A stretch of 64,000 bases of DNA from Ctenosaura bakeri (GCA_948474755.1 CAOLHI010001298.1:310001-374000), one strand, 5' to 3'. Positions 12,310 through 24,545 are shown, numbered from the stretch's first letter. Notes: a model not told the origin generated them from the letters alone. Program-made: numbers and translations.

Positions 12310-12925
12310 CAGACAGACTCTTAATCTCATATGCCACATAGGGTTCTTGAGAAGTGAAATCTGCTTTGTGGCATATGTTTTAACATTACACCCATCCCAG
12401 CAATGTTGTTAGAACCAACAAGGACACTCTCCATGGTCTAGCTTTTGGGGAAGGAGGTTGGCTATTAATATACTATTTGTTTGTTCATTTGGATTATATA
12501 CTAGTTTTCAGTATTGTTCTCCAACCATATACCATTTGGCAACTGTGATGTACTGAATTAAAGGTCTCCCACCCAGGCACTAGTCAGATTCACACCTGTT
12601 TAGGATTTCATTTGTTCCTGCTTATCTGTATTTAGTGGAGACAATCCCTGTTTTCTAGTTTGTGCTCACTGCCCATTCTGAGATGGCAAGTATTCAAGTA
12701 AGTTATCTTTTGTATGAAAAGAGTTGCCCACATTTTCATCTGTGGAATGCTGTAGGCTGTGCGACTAGTGCTGTTTAACCATTAGTTGACTTTAGGTAGA
12801 CATTGGTAACTTTTTTGATATAACTCCTAGAAGCTCCAACCCTGCATGGCCACCAACCATGCTGCTTGGGTTACTGTGAAAGCTGTAATCCAAAAAAGCT
12901 GTCTTTTCAATACTTGGTTTTGTTT

Positions 12926-12962
12926 TATTATGTTATATTATATTATATTATATTATTTATTT
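12926..12962. repeat. (TTATA)n simple repeat
   Basis: Tandem TTATA units join directly to the L2-like fragment that follows and probably represent its 3' tail. Confidence 0.75.
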
Positions 12963-13260
12963 ATATCCCACTTTTCGGCCAACATGAGATCCAAGGTGAT
13001 GAACAGTGTTTTAAGAGCACAGTACAATTAAAAATATCTTAATACAAAAGTTAAAAACAGCACTAAACATAACAAAAAGAAACATAGAGCCCTCATTAAA
13101 TTCTTTATCTGCTGCAGCACACTAAGAACCAAAAGCTTCCTTAAATAAAAGACCTTTATGTGACAGCAGAATAAAACAGCAAAGAGGGGGCCAACCAGAT
13201 TTCCCTGGGGAACGTAGCTCCAAAATTTGGGACCAGAAAAGAATATGTGAAATTATGTTA
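12963..13260 (-). mobile_element. L2-like LINE 3' end
   Basis: On the plus strand this begins ATATCCCACTTTTCGGCC and runs to GCAAAGAGGGGGCCAACCAG, the reversed 3' end also seen at 18845-19556 and 47275-47560. It is non-coding and old. Confidence 0.5.
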
Positions 13261-15039
13261 AGAATGCTTCTTGTAAAGGGATACACCCATTTATTTGTTT
13301 GTTTGATTGATTTGTATGCTGCTTTCTTTATAGAAATGGAATCAAAAGTGGTATTGAAGCATATTTGGAAAACAATAAGACAACAGGTTAGAAACATTAA
13401 AACAAGCTAGTTATAACCTTAAAAACACAAATTAAATATAGCTTAAAATACCTCATCATTCAAATAGGTAAAAAGGTCAGCAGATCCATTAAAATCTTGT
13501 CCTTGGTGGTCAATCAATTACCAAGGGCCTGCCTCAATAGAAATGTGTATATTTGGAAGACTTGCCCATTGTTTCACACAGCATTGCTTCTTAGAATGGG
13601 CCTAATGTTAGTTATTTCACAATGTCCCAACTCTAATTTTCTTTATAAAAGAAAGAAGATTGTTTCACTCTGTTTTCACCTCCCTCCTCCCAACAGTTCA
13701 TTCCCTCTGCTTCAAACTTTGATCTGGAATCTCTGCTTTGGATCTGAGCACTGCAACTACTCTGTGGGAGGAATTGAATTTAGAAAAAAAATACCCCTCA
13801 GATGCTTTAAATAAATTAAATATAAAATCAATATCTCAGTATAGTCAGTTCTTTGCTGCCTTGTTTGATGTTAAATTCAGTTTTTTCCCCACCCTTTTCT
13901 TCCTCCAGTTTTAGATTTTGTAAATGGCTTCTGTATGGGTGCATACTTTATCAGGGGTTGATATGGGCTTGACAGGTATGCTGAGAACACAGAAACTAGG
14001 AAGACAGGCAATTTTTAAAGTGTCACTTGAAACATTTTAATTTATTTAAAATTTAGAAATATTTTATGTTCAATTGTGTTGGCATGCATTCTTTCTCTCT
14101 TCCCCACTTTGTCTTTATCTAGCTAATCATTTATCTTGGGGCTTCAAAGTTAACAAATTGTTGGTATGATTTCAACTAGCCATATAATAGTATTTAGCAT
14201 ATATGTTAAAATTAGCAACCTTTGCATGCTTAAACTGACTAATTGGTAGTCTGCAGACTTTCTATTTGTTTTTCTATACCCAGTCTCTTCTTGCATCATA
14301 CTAACCTACAGCCATTTTCTCTCTTTTCTGGTTTCCATTAGACCATGTATTTGATTATGGGAAACTTTTGTGTGTTTTATAAAGAAGATTAAGCTTGTTC
14401 CTTTCTTGGCTAGACTCTATTTTTATTTATGTGTGTGTGTTGGAGCATGGGACTGGTTGTTGTTCAGCTCCTGCTTTGCCAGTTCATCAGTCTGCTTCGG
14501 AACCTCAGGACCCATTCAGAACCTATTCTCCCACACATTTCTAAACAGCATATAATTTTCATAGTATTCAGTTAGTACTTCTGGTGTGTTCTTTATACTA
14601 GGGAGGAATCCTTGGCAATATCTTTTCTATTAGTATTCAAAGATCATGACCTGTGGTTAAGAGAGAGATATCTTGGGAAAATGGCAACAGAAAGGCTTTA
14701 CGTTTGTCCAGGAGCATCTGCTATTTCTCAAGGATTCTCTTTCTACAATAAAGTATCGGCGATTTTAAAAAAAGCTTGCTTGATTCCATGTAAAACATCC
14801 TCCTTCTCCTAAGCCAACACTGAGCTACTGCTCTTCAAGTCATCACCATATTACTTCATCCCATGAATCATTTAGAAAAATGCTTTCTATTTGCATTAAA
14901 AGGATGGATAAATTAATTTCAGAGAGTGTCCCATCATTATCTGTGTGTAAGGAAGTCCAGTTGACTCGAGTGAATTGCGAATTTCAGGAAATCGATCCAG
15001 AATTGCAACCTAGCAGGAGAAAAAGATCTTGTAACTTTA
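13261..15039. other. Unassigned region
   Basis: About 1.8 kb of AT-rich DNA without recognisable genes or repeats beyond short homopolymer and GT tracts. Confidence 0.4.
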
Positions 15040-15735
15040 CAAGTAAGCCTCAGTTAATGAAGTCAGTGTGTTCTTAGCTGAAAAATTGGTACCACAGGCA
15101 GAAATAACATGGAAATAATAGGAATAGCTCTCCCCTTCTTCATAAAAAAAAAAGGCAGTTCAACATATTTCAACAATTTTTTATTCAAAACTAACAATAT
15201 GCACATGTGAAATGAAACAACAAGGCCAGGTAAGCCTGGCATAACTAAACAAAAACATTTTAAATCTTGTGGAAAAAATAAATGCAGGGATGAGTTTCTT
15301 TCACTAATCTCCCACTTTCTTATGATTTTTGGTGGGCAGATTTATAGATCTTTGCTTTTTAAAAACATGCTGGGGTTGGCTGGTGAAGCTGGCTTATTTG
15401 CTGTCCCCTTTTCTCTCTGTTTTGCTGTTCATGAATGCTCAGTAAGCAGGCAAGAGCTGTAGACAGCCACACACAGCCACAGTAGAATCAGCTAGAGCAC
15501 AATCCCATTCTTTTCCAGCTCCAACTTTATTATGTTGTTTATTGCAGACATGCTGCTGCAGCCTGACACTAAAGATCTGAGTTTCTCCACTCCTCCTTTG
15601 CCATCCTTCCAGTGCTGATACTGCTAAAAACCTTCCAGCTAGACAATGAGGAAATGGCAAAGGCTGGGTGAATGTAAAAAGTCTTTGTAAAAAGGAGCTT
15701 CTTTGTCAGACGCTTTGTTAACTGAGGCATGCCTG
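15040..15735. mobile_element. Tigger/pogo-like non-autonomous element, copy A
   Basis: The left terminus CAAGTAAGCCTCAGTTAA and the right terminus TTAACTGAGGCATGCCTG are inverted repeats of one another with few mismatches. The left end follows TA. The interior (GGCAGAAATAACATGG, then GTGAAATGAAACAACAAGGCC, then TGCTCAGTAAGCAGGC) is shared with the copies at 15868 and 55052. The terminal sequence resembles Tigger/pogo members of Tc1/mariner. There is no transposase frame. Confidence 0.6.
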
Positions 15736-15867
15736 AATTAAGGAAATAGCTGAAGCCATTTAGCCTTGGGATCCTAATCTTCTTCCTTTCAGTTTCAGTT
15801 TAATTCTGTTTCTGGACTGGTTTAGAACCATACTATAGAATGAGAATAATAAATCCCAAAATTACAA

Positions 15868-17018
15868 CAGATACACCTCTGTTAACAAAGTAGATGCATT
15901 CCTGTGCAATACCTCTTTAACAGACAATTTGGTGCCAGAGGCAGAGATAACATGGAAAGAATAAGGAGAGGTTCTTGTACCACAGAAAAGAGCAGTTCAA
16001 AAGATTTCAGAAAACAGCAACATGCGCATGTGAAATGAAACAGCCAGGTCAGATAAGCCTTGTATAAGTAAGCAAAAACATTTTGAAGCCCCTAAAAATC
16101 ACTTTCTGCTTACTACAAAATGTATCCCTGGATGATTTCTTTTTCTTTCTTTCACCAGCTCCACTTCTCTTGTGATTTTCATTTTGATGGCTGTTGAGGA
16201 ATTGAGGGATTTTGGTAATGGGTCTCTCAATCAGCAGAGCATCTAGTAACTGCACAAAAACGGAAGTTGAACAGATTACCAGTCCCACTTCTATCACTCC
16301 ACCCCAAACACACTTATTCTAGCTCAAAATAAACACAAACAGTTTGGTTAAAAATATAAAAGAGTTTACTCACAAAATCTTGTGCATAGTTTACACAGGT
16401 TCAGTTCTTGAAGAAAGATAAGAAATTAAGCACTCCTGTGCTTGCTGAAAGTTATCCCTGTTAGGAGATCTCAGAGCATGCCTTGAGGACAAAAGGCGAA
16501 GACAAAAGAGAGATGTAAATGGCAAGAGAACCTTCTTAAGAACAAAGAATGTGTAGGTGCTGGAGGAAGAGGGGTTAACCAAAACAAACAGGAAGTTTTC
16601 TCTAGGCTCTCTCTCTATGCCTACAATAAACATGCAAATTAACTAGCATGCAAAGGTTGCCACTCCCAACAATGGCCACATTTGCTGAGCTTTACTTTTT
16701 GACATACTTGGGGTAAGGCAGAATGATATGCTCTCCCCTTGTCCCTCTGTTTTGTTGTTCACACATGCTCAGTAAAGGATTTGGGAGCCAGTTGCTATAT
16801 AGCTTGCCTGTTGTATTTATTGCAGACACACTGTAGCAAGCTGGAACTGATTGTCACTGTTTATGTAGCCTTCTTTCACCATCCCCCCCATGCTGATGCT
16901 ACTAAAAAAGATCCAACTAGCCTGAGGATGATGAGGAATGGGGAGGCTGGGCAGGCATAGAAAGAGTTTGTAAAAGGGGGCTTCTTTCTCAGCAGCTTTG
17001 TTAACTGAGGTATTCCTG
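15868..17018. mobile_element. Tigger/pogo-like non-autonomous element, copy B
   Basis: The left end CAGATACACCTCTGTTAAC and the right end TTAACTGAGGTATTCCTG are inverted repeats, and TA follows the right end. The interior is collinear with copy A, apart from about 480 bp of extra sequence near 16210-16690. It lies only 132 bp from copy A in the same orientation. Confidence 0.6.
16210..16690 (-). mobile_element. Unidentified insertion inside Tigger-like copy B
   Basis: This segment is absent from copies A and C. Its minus strand contains promoter-like and AATAA-containing stretches and could be an LTR or another retroelement piece. I found no TG...CA ends or target duplication, so the class is open. 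Confidence 0.3.
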
Positions 17019-18124
17019 TATTTGGAATGTGGGCCTCTTTGTTTTTGTAAGAGTTCTTTGAAGTTTGAATGTCCTTTTCAGCCTGCATCCTTTACTGCTA
17101 TTAAAGAAGGAATTTTCATTTACATGAAATCTCATATTCTCTCTTTACCTATCCTCAGGACAACAACTGGCAGTGATCAAAACATGTATGTCTTCTGAAT
17201 CATACATGCTGAATGTATCAGTCCCACTACCCATTTTCCTTTTTCAAGTATATTTTAAAGGTATCTGATATGTGAAAGTGCCTGAAAGATACATTTAGCC
17301 CTAAGCTTTAATAGCATCCAAATAAGTTAAAATCCTTTCCTGTAATATTTCTTTTAGAAAAATCTCAGCAGATTATTTCAGCTAATAAACCAAAATCCAT
17401 ACTCTAAGTCTGAAGCAACTAAATGCTTTCGTAAAGCTTCAGCATTAAATCTTTTAATATAATTTGTAGTATGATGAATAATTAGACTTTTTTAAAAAAG
17501 CAACTCAAGCAACCCAAGCATCTGTATGAAAGGCAGAAGTATTCCAAAGGCTATTGTCCTGAGCTGATTACGCTAAAATCAAGAATTTAAACTTATTAGA
17601 AGTCCCAAGGCAGGCTCAGCTAAAAGGTTTATTCTGGGATAAATGACAGGATAGGAAATACCATATGACGTTTAACTTGTGGCTTGTAGACACATTACAA
17701 AGTAAAAATAAGGAATTAGTATATTTCTTTAACAAATGACAGAATTTACATTTTCAGGAAAAAGTTCCATAAACTGTTATAGACATTACTTTTGTGGACT
17801 ATGGTGCATTTCACAAGATACATGGAGAGTTATCACCAGATACATGAACTTATATCCATACAGATATAAAGGGGTGGGATATTCAAATAGAAATGCAAAA
17901 ATGCAAATGAGGAAGTCTGTGGTAGTCAAGTGGTGATATACAACAATGGGGAGAATAGCTGGAGAATGGAGTAATACCAGTGTTTTGCAGCACTGGCATG
18001 TGTGAGAAGGGGCTTAGCATGTGCACAGAGATCCACTATCCAAGAAGGTAGTGGGCTAGGATTCCCCCTTGGATGTATATATCAGTAAGTGTGCAGAGCA
18101 CCATCGCATGTACACTGAATAGAG
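17019..18124. other. Unassigned region
   Basis: AT-rich sequence with no supported gene or repeat. Confidence 0.4.
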
Positions 18125-18312
18125 GTAGTATGGTATAGTGGTTTGAACACTGGACTATGACCCAGGAGACCAAGGTTTGATTCACTGCTCAGCCATGGAA
18201 ACCCACTGGGTGAGGAGCATCACACACTCTCAGCCCCAGAAAACCCTGTAATAGGTTTACTTTAGGGTCGCCATAAATCAGAAACAACGTGAAGGCAGAC
18301 AACAGCAACAGA
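18125..18312 (+). mobile_element. tRNA-derived SINE (ACA type)
   Basis: Nearly complete: A-box region GGTATAGTGGTTTGAACAC, B-box GGTTTGATTC (about 18174), CAGCCATGGAAACCCACTGG, then AGGGTCGCCATAAATCAG and the AACAGCAACA tail. This is the best-preserved copy in the window and one of the arguments for a squamate source. Confidence 0.8.
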
Positions 18313-18368
18313 GAAGTGGTTACTCATGCTGGTAGCACTGAGTTCCTAAAGAACTGCTATGATACTAG

Positions 18369-18571
18369 GGCCATTTCTGCACTACATAGTTATAGTACTA
18401 TTATTCTATTTTTCAACATCCTGTGGAATCCTGAGGTTTGCAATTTAGGGAGGGGCATTTAGAATTCTCAGCCAGAGAGCTCTTTGGCCTCAGTAAACTA
18501 CAAACCCCAGAATTCCACAGGATATTGAGAGTGGAATAATAGCACTATAACAGTGTAGTGTGGAAACGGCC
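18369..18571. mobile_element. PIF/Harbinger-like palindromic MITE
   Basis: GGCCATTTCTGCACTAC on the left pairs with GTAGTGTGGAAACGGCC on the right. The triplet TAG flanks both sides exactly (18366-18368 and 18572-18574). The two arms are inverted copies almost through to the centre (AACATCCTGTGGAATCCTG against AGGATATTGAGAGTGG). No coding capacity. Confidence 0.75.
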
Positions 18572-18841
18572 TAGATCTGTTCTTTTCATTCATTTCCAAA
18601 TGGAAAGAATCAGATGAACTGACTTACTGTGGTTCCATGGTTAATGTTTACTGAAAGTTGTGTGGTTACTGTCTATTAAAAATATAAAACATGACAGTAG
18701 AATAAACAAGAGAATATAAAACCAAGATAAAACAGAGAATACAAAGCCAAGATAAAAGCTAGGTTTTGGGTAGACTTTGTTGCTGACATCTGTGTTGGTC
18801 ATGCTCCTGAGGCCATTTTTTTTTAAAGTCATGGGAAGGGA

Positions 18842-19556
18842 CATTTATTTATTTATTGAATTTATATGCCACCTTTTCTCCCAAGGTGGGACCCATGACA
18901 GTTTCCAAAAGGTTAAAAGAATTAAAAGCATATAAACAATTAAAACAGTAAAAGACATATAAAATTATAACACAATAGATTTTAAAAATGGGCTAATAAA
19001 TAAGTAAAATGCTCTCTTGCATACCTATTAAAGGTCTTCTTGATGTGAGTGAGGGAAGGACAACCTCCATTATAAAAAAGTAAAGTGAACACTTACATAG
19101 GAGTCCTACTCCCCTCCCCATCTGCTGACTTATGGTACTACCTCACCTGAAGCGTCTCTCTCTCTGTACATTTCCTAATATGTAATGTGAGCTGTGATTA
19201 GGTAAAAAATGCCGCAGTGGGAGTGGATGCTGAAACATCAATAAAAGGACTTGGCAACACCCCCTGCCTTTGTTCCGAGCCTCCCAGCACCCTGTTGCAG
19301 CAGACATTTATTTTCTTTACATTTTATACTTTTGTACTTAAATAAATCTGGTATTTAGCCTTGGAGCAAGAAACGTCAGGCCATTTGCCTGTTTCTCAGA
19401 AAAAGCTGTCGTTTTTAAGGGCGTAGAAAGTGACATTGAAATGAAATGTTTTTGGTTGCCAGCAAAAAGAGAGCAAGGAGGGGGCCAGCTTAGCCTCTTA
19501 TGGAAGAGAGTACCACAGGATGGGAGCAGCCACCGAGAAGCCTCTCTCCTGTGTTC
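18842..19556 (-). mobile_element. L2-like LINE 3' end
   Basis: The sequence begins with an ATTTATTTATTT tract and ATATGCCACCTTTTCTCCC, and ends with GAGGGGGCCAGCTTAGCCTC and the CACCGAGAAGCC stretch. It is the reversed L2-like 3' end, with divergent filler at about 19060-19430. Confidence 0.5.
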
Positions 19557-19581
19557 TCACCAGGTGAGCCTGGGATGGTAG

Positions 19582-19952
19582 CTGAACCTAGAGAAAGGGG
19601 ACATGATAGCCATGTTTAAATATCTGAAGGGATGCCATGTAGAGGAGGGAGAGGGCTTGTTTTCTGCTGCTTCAGAGACCAAAACAAGGAGCAATGGATT
19701 CAAGCTGCAGGAAAGGAGATTCCACCTGAACCTCAGGAAGAACTTCCTGACAGTCAGGGCTGTCTGGCAGTGGAATACGCTGCCTCGGAGGGTAGTGGAC
19801 TCTCCTTCTTGGGAGGTTTTTAAGCAGAGGCTAGATGGCCATCTGTTGGGAGTGCTTTGAGGGTGTTCCTGCATGGCAGGGGGTTGGACTGGATGGCCCG
19901 TGTCGTCTCTTCCAACTCTACATTTCTATGATTCTATGATTCTATGAAAGCC
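19582..19952 (+). mobile_element. CR1 LINE 3' end
   Basis: It encodes the CR1 C-terminal signature (DMIAMFKYLKG at the start, WQWNTLPRRVVDSPSWEVFK later, then a stop at 19858). It ends in the diagnostic direct repeat of ATTCTATG units at about 19920-19946. The 85-codon open frame at 19603-19860 is this C-terminus. It is a 5'-truncated copy, as is usual for CR1. Confidence 0.85.
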
Positions 19953-20849
19953 TTCCCCTGCAGATCTTAGGGCCCTAGCAGATTCAGATAGAGAGATATG
20001 TTTTTTCAAATAGCACACATTTTTACACATAACAAGATTGTGCACAGCCCTGGGCTACTCATATAAACAAACCATTGGTGCATTCATGGGGATGGGGGAA
20101 GAAAGTTGTTCACTTGACTTTTTATATAAGCTCACTAAATTTTCATTACCTTATCTGTGTAATGAAATGGTATTATCTTCATTTTTTTGAGCAATGTCAC
20201 CTGGCAAAGTTCATGCATATAAAAACTGCAGAGGAACTAACTCATGATACAGAAGACGTGCACTTAGTTACACCTCTATTACAAGAGATGTGTGTGCACA
20301 AATGCGTGTCATGAAAAATTCATAGGGGGACCTAAAATTTTTTTAAAGTAATTTGGGAATGGGGTGGACTTGTCTTGGGATTTATTTATTTATTTATAGA
20401 GGTAAGTGAACATGGTAAATTTATACATCTCTATGAATGTGCAGCTAGGAGTGGGACCAACAGGCATTGGCTTCTGATCTCTGCATGCATTCCTTTAGCT
20501 TCTAAGCAGGTTTGTGTAAACTCATGCTAGAATCTCTCCTCGTAAACCTTTTGTTTTAGAATATTCCAGCCATAGAATATTCTGGTTTTTGACTGTTCCT
20601 GTTTCTGATTTCAAGTTTGCTTCAGATGATGCTGATGCTGATGATTTGCATATAGAATGATATCTTAGTATTACATAGAGTGTAGGTGATAGTATACATC
20701 ACCTTAGATGGTGAAAAGGTGTGTGAAATGTTAATGTTCCGGCTGATGTTATTAAATTCTGTAATGACATTGCCTGAGGAACAAATGTGATATTACTTTA
20801 GTTCAGAGATAGGAAAGTTAGAAGTGTCACTACATTATATTTATGTGTG
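19953..20849. other. Unassigned region
   Basis: AT-rich, with short ATTT repeats near 20380. No supported gene. Confidence 0.4.
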
Positions 20850-21062
20850 CATAAATTGAAGTCAGTGTGGTAACCCCATGAATTTTGTAGGGTTTTCTTC
20901 TGCAAGGAATACACAGAAGTGGTTTCCTCTTGCCTCCTCCAAAATATAACTTACATCTCTTGGTGTTTCTTAGCAGTCCTGCACCCAAATAGTAAAAAAG
21001 CCTGACTTTGCTTAGCTTTCAAGATCATATAGGATCTGGTGTTGTTGGGGTATTTATGCTTC
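20850..21062 (-). mobile_element. 5S-rRNA-like SINE
   Basis: On the minus strand the 5' part reads GATCTTGAAAGCTAAGCAAA, resembling the internal region of 5S rRNA (GATCTCGGAAGCTAAGCAGG). It continues into the tail with a TCTGTGTATTCC-type segment and CTACAAAATTCATGGGG. This combination is the known 5S-derived SINE plan, with a pol III internal promoter. Confidence 0.6.
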
Positions 21063-21524
21063 TATATTAGGTTTATACTAAAAAACCTAATCTCAGTAGG
21101 TAAGATGGGCTTGATCATGTAAATGCTGGGGATTCATTTTTACAGTTGTTAATAATTGAATGTGACCCGATGTCAGTCTACTTTTATAGACTGACAGTGC
21201 TCCAGTTGAAAGATTTCTGAGGCACTGAAGGTCAAGAGCAGGGAAAATAATGTCTTCAGCACTCTTTTGGTCATAGTGTGTCTAGAGAGAAGCAGTAGTG
21301 GCAGGATCTTGAGGCATCTCTCTAGCTGCTTCTTTGTGATGCACCGCAAAACTGGGAGAGTGCTGCAGACCCAACACCCTGATCTGCTACACTTTGGAAA
21401 CCCTTTCACAGGCTGTTAAGGTGGATTTCTTTTGGATAGTGTAGGTGGTGGTAGTGTCAACGGTAATTGCAATAATGAAGTTCCATCATCACTGTTGCAT
21501 CCATCATTGTGCAAGATTTCAGCC

Positions 21525-21655
21525 AAGGTTTATTGGGTATGTGCCTTCAGGTGGCCTGTTGACTTCTGGTGACCCCATGAATTTCATTGGGTTTTCTTAT
21601 GCAAGAATACTCAGAGGTGGCTTACTGCTGCCTTCCTCTGATTTATTGCTGTTAT
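21525..21655 (-). mobile_element. SINE 3' part
   Basis: GTGCCTTCAGGTGGCCTG, then TGGTGACCCCATGAATTTCA and ACTCAGAGGTGG match the reversed tail of the 5S/ACA SINEs. The 5' half is missing. Confidence 0.6.
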
Positions 21656-22612
21656 CTTAATTTTCCTTTCCTGGTTATAAGGCTTGGAGATGCTCCATAC
21701 CTATAGCAGGATGCTAGGTTATTTAAGCCAAGGATGAATGGCGACAGCCATTCTGTCTCCTCCTTCATGTTTGGAACAGCAGCAATAGCAACAATGGGAA
21801 AAAGATGGAGGAGCAGGTAAAGGAGCTTGTTATTTAAATCTATGTATTTCTAAAAATCATAAAGAATCACCTCATCAGGTACTAAAATAAACAAAGATCC
21901 CTATAACTTATTTTTTTATTATTTTATTTTATTTCTAAAAATCACACTGGATTTTGAAATAAATACTTAGGTACTTTACATGCACACATGCATGTATGAG
22001 TCCTGAACTGGCTCTATAGTATTTTTAATCCCCATAATTAATACTGCACTAAAATCCTCTGTAATCCTCTTCCTGAAACAATGGAATTCATAATCAGAGG
22101 AATTTCATTCTTTTAAAGAAAAGCAAACTTTTCTTTTTAAAGCCTACAAGCTGGCCCAATGTTTTTAAATAGTTTGGAGGCTTATGGAGGACTTTAGGGG
22201 TTGCACTTCATCCACCTCTGCTCTAAATAGATTGTAGCTCTTCCTGTTGTCTACATTGCCTTTCATGCTTTCTGCTTTCTTTCTCTCTTTCCCACATTTC
22301 TCTCTTCTCTTTCTCTCTCTATCTGTTATCTCCCTTCCCTCTCTCCCCTCTCTCCTCTGACCTTTCCTCATTTGTTCATTCATGCCCTTTCTCTTCTTGT
22401 CCTGCAGTTTCCTTTCCACACCATGAGGCCTCATCTCTTGCTTCTTCTTTCCTTCTGTTCTTTGCTACCAGTAACACTTTGCACCACTTGCCACAACAGC
22501 TACAAAAAGCTCCAGGGACAATGGCAGGGTTGTAGTGGTACATTTTCATTTTAGTGGCACATTTCCATTGTATTGTATTCCAGGAAGGTGTTTTAAAATT
22601 ATAAGGAATTTT
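21656..22612. other. Unassigned region with a pyrimidine-rich tract
   Basis: CT-rich sequence at about 22260-22480 (CTCTCTTTCCC-like). The open frames there reflect composition. No gene recognised. Confidence 0.4.
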
Positions 22613-22637
22613 GGGAGGGAGGGAGGGAGGGAGGGAG
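22613..22637. repeat. (GGGA)n simple repeat
   Basis: Six tandem GGGA units. Confidence 0.85.
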
Positions 22638-22818
22638 AAGGAAATATGGCTTATACTTTACGTATATATTCTGATGTAATTAATATCAGTGCATTGCTTC
22701 TGGTTTCTGCTGACATGTTTATTTCATATTGAAAGGGTTAACATATATAGCCTTTGCTTTTAGTAGAAAAATAGATGAAAATAAATTAGCTGCAAATGTG
22801 CCTATCTGAGGAATGCGA

Positions 22819-23151
22819 TGTTGTCATGCTTAGTTAATGAAAAAGTTTAGGAGTCAACTTGACCGGAGAAAGAATCCCTCCCTGATTCTACCTGGTACAG
22901 AATACATCATCCTGAAGTGTTGTTTTTCTGTGCCTAGCCTTTTGATGTACCTGATTGATGTAATCCACCGGAAAGTGAAACTTATATGCTGTGTTTGAGG
23001 AAAGTGAAACTTATGCTGAGTCTATAAAATAACTGTGTAACCTTTCTTAGGCTCTTAGTTTTTAGGGAGAGATCCCGCCAACAGCCCGCGCGTAATAAAT
23101 ATACTCTTTTTCCTAGCTCTGAGGTCTCCGTGTCTCAGTTTTCCTGCAACA
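22819..23151 (+). mobile_element. Solo LTR of an endogenous retrovirus-like element
   Basis: The 333 bp unit begins TGTTG and ends CAACA. It has a TATA box (TATAAAA at 23023-23029), a CCCGCC/CCCGCGCG stretch, AATAAA at 23094-23099 and a T-rich U5-like end, so U3, R and U5 are all visible. No internal viral genes flank it in the window, which fits a solo LTR left by recombination. I see no clear target duplication. Class is not determined; the layout looks gammaretrovirus-like. Confidence 0.6.
22970..23011 (+). promoter_or_regulatory. Two tandem ISRE-like sites upstream of LTR TATA box
   Basis: GGAAAGTGAAACT occurs at 22970-22982 and again at 22999-23011, 29 bp apart. The second ends 11 bp before TATAAAA. 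The sequence matches the interferon-stimulated response element consensus (GGAAANNGAAACT) bound by IRF9/STAT1/STAT2. Function is inferred from motif and position only. Confidence 0.5.
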
Positions 23152-24005
23152 ATATAGGCAGAATTCTTAAACTATGTGATTTCAATTAGATGGTTGAATT
23201 AGTGAAAGAATCTTTGATTTTTTTTAAGATGAGGTGTTAAGAAGGACTATGGCTCTAACTGTTTTGAATTCTGAGTAGTTTAAAGAGCAAATCAGCTAGG
23301 AAATCCAGACTTAACCCATGTTCTATTCTGTTCTGGTAGCACAGGATATATAAAACCACCAGTGTGCATCAGCAACTTTATTTATCTGTTACTAAAATAT
23401 TTATATCCCACTCTCTATCTACTGATCTAAGAGTGCTGTATAATAAAACCAACATGGCCAGTTTTAAACAGTAATCATTGAAGGCTCTGCACCATTTACT
23501 GCTCAAATACAGAATATCTATCTTTGCTTTAAATCTGCATGCTTCTCTCAGAATGCTCTTGAACTATAACACACTCTGGAAGTATTATACTCTTTGCTTC
23601 TTATTTTCTCCTTTGTGGAAAAGAGAAAACATTATATCTGTCAAATGCACTTGGCTGAATGAAGTGTTGGAGATAAGTAGATATAGTTCAGTTTGTATTT
23701 TAGCAGCATGGATACTTCAGGAAAGCCACTTGTGCCAGATAGAGGTCCAGTAAAGTTGCCCACAGAATCGCTAAAGCTAAAGCATAAGACTATGTGTGTG
23801 AGATGGAAGATATAAACAATGATTTCCATAATGACAATGCAGTGAATAGATTTGTGCTCTCTCCTTACTACTGCAATAGTTTTCAGAGGAGTTTGACATA
23901 AATTAAAAGTAATCTGTTTATTTAAGACTGTTTCATGGAGCAAGATTTGAAATAATGTAATGTGAAGGCCTGTCCTCAAAATACAGTGGCAGTGGCTTAT
24001 GACTA
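23152..24005. other. Mostly unassigned; L2-like tail near 23380
   Basis: A short L2-like 3' segment (ATATCCCACTCTC near 23400) may be present at 23357-23470. The rest is AT-rich with no gene. Confidence 0.35.
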
Positions 24006-24545
24006 CAGTGACCCCTCCATTTTTGTGAGGGTTTGGGGTGCAGAATCCCAAACCCTGCAATCTTTCTCTCACTTTCTTGGGCTCCCCACTTCCCTTCCTT
24101 TCTCTTCTCTTCCCTTTTTTTGCACACTGGGGCCAGAATGGGAGGAGGAGCTCTGGAGAAGAGAAGGAGGGCTTGCGGGAGCCTTCCCCACATTCCCTTG
24201 CCTATTGTCTCAGTGCTGGGGCCAGAGGGAGGGTGAGCTCCAGAGGGGAGAAGGAAGGCTTGTGCGAGCTTCCCCCATTCCCTTGCCTATTGCCTTGGTG
24301 TGCATTCACAGCACCAGGACCAGAGGCAAAGGAATTGGAGGGGGAGGTCTGGAGGGGAGGAGGAAGCCTCATGGAAGCTTCTCCCCCATTTCCTTGCCTT
24401 TTGTCCAGGCATTTGCCTGCCTTCTCCATGCCCAGCAAAATGCCTTGGAATGGGAGGAGGAGAATGGGGGAGGGGAAACACACACATGCACCTTATGAAT
24501 AATCAAATTTGCAAAGGTCATACCCATGAATGTGGAGGGAGGACT
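24006..24545. mobile_element. Tigger-like DNA transposon, non-autonomous
   Basis: It starts CAGTGACCCCTCCATTTTTG after TA and ends with ATGAATGTGGAGGGAGGAC, an imperfect inverted match. The middle is a set of degenerate repeats around GGGGCCAGAATGGGAGGAGG and CCCCATTCCCTTGCC, which creates spurious open frames on both strands. No transposase. Confidence 0.5.

Noticed and set aside
22165..22434. 89-codon Lys/Arg/Glu-rich frame on the minus strand
   Set aside because: Reverse reading of a CT-rich low-complexity tract.
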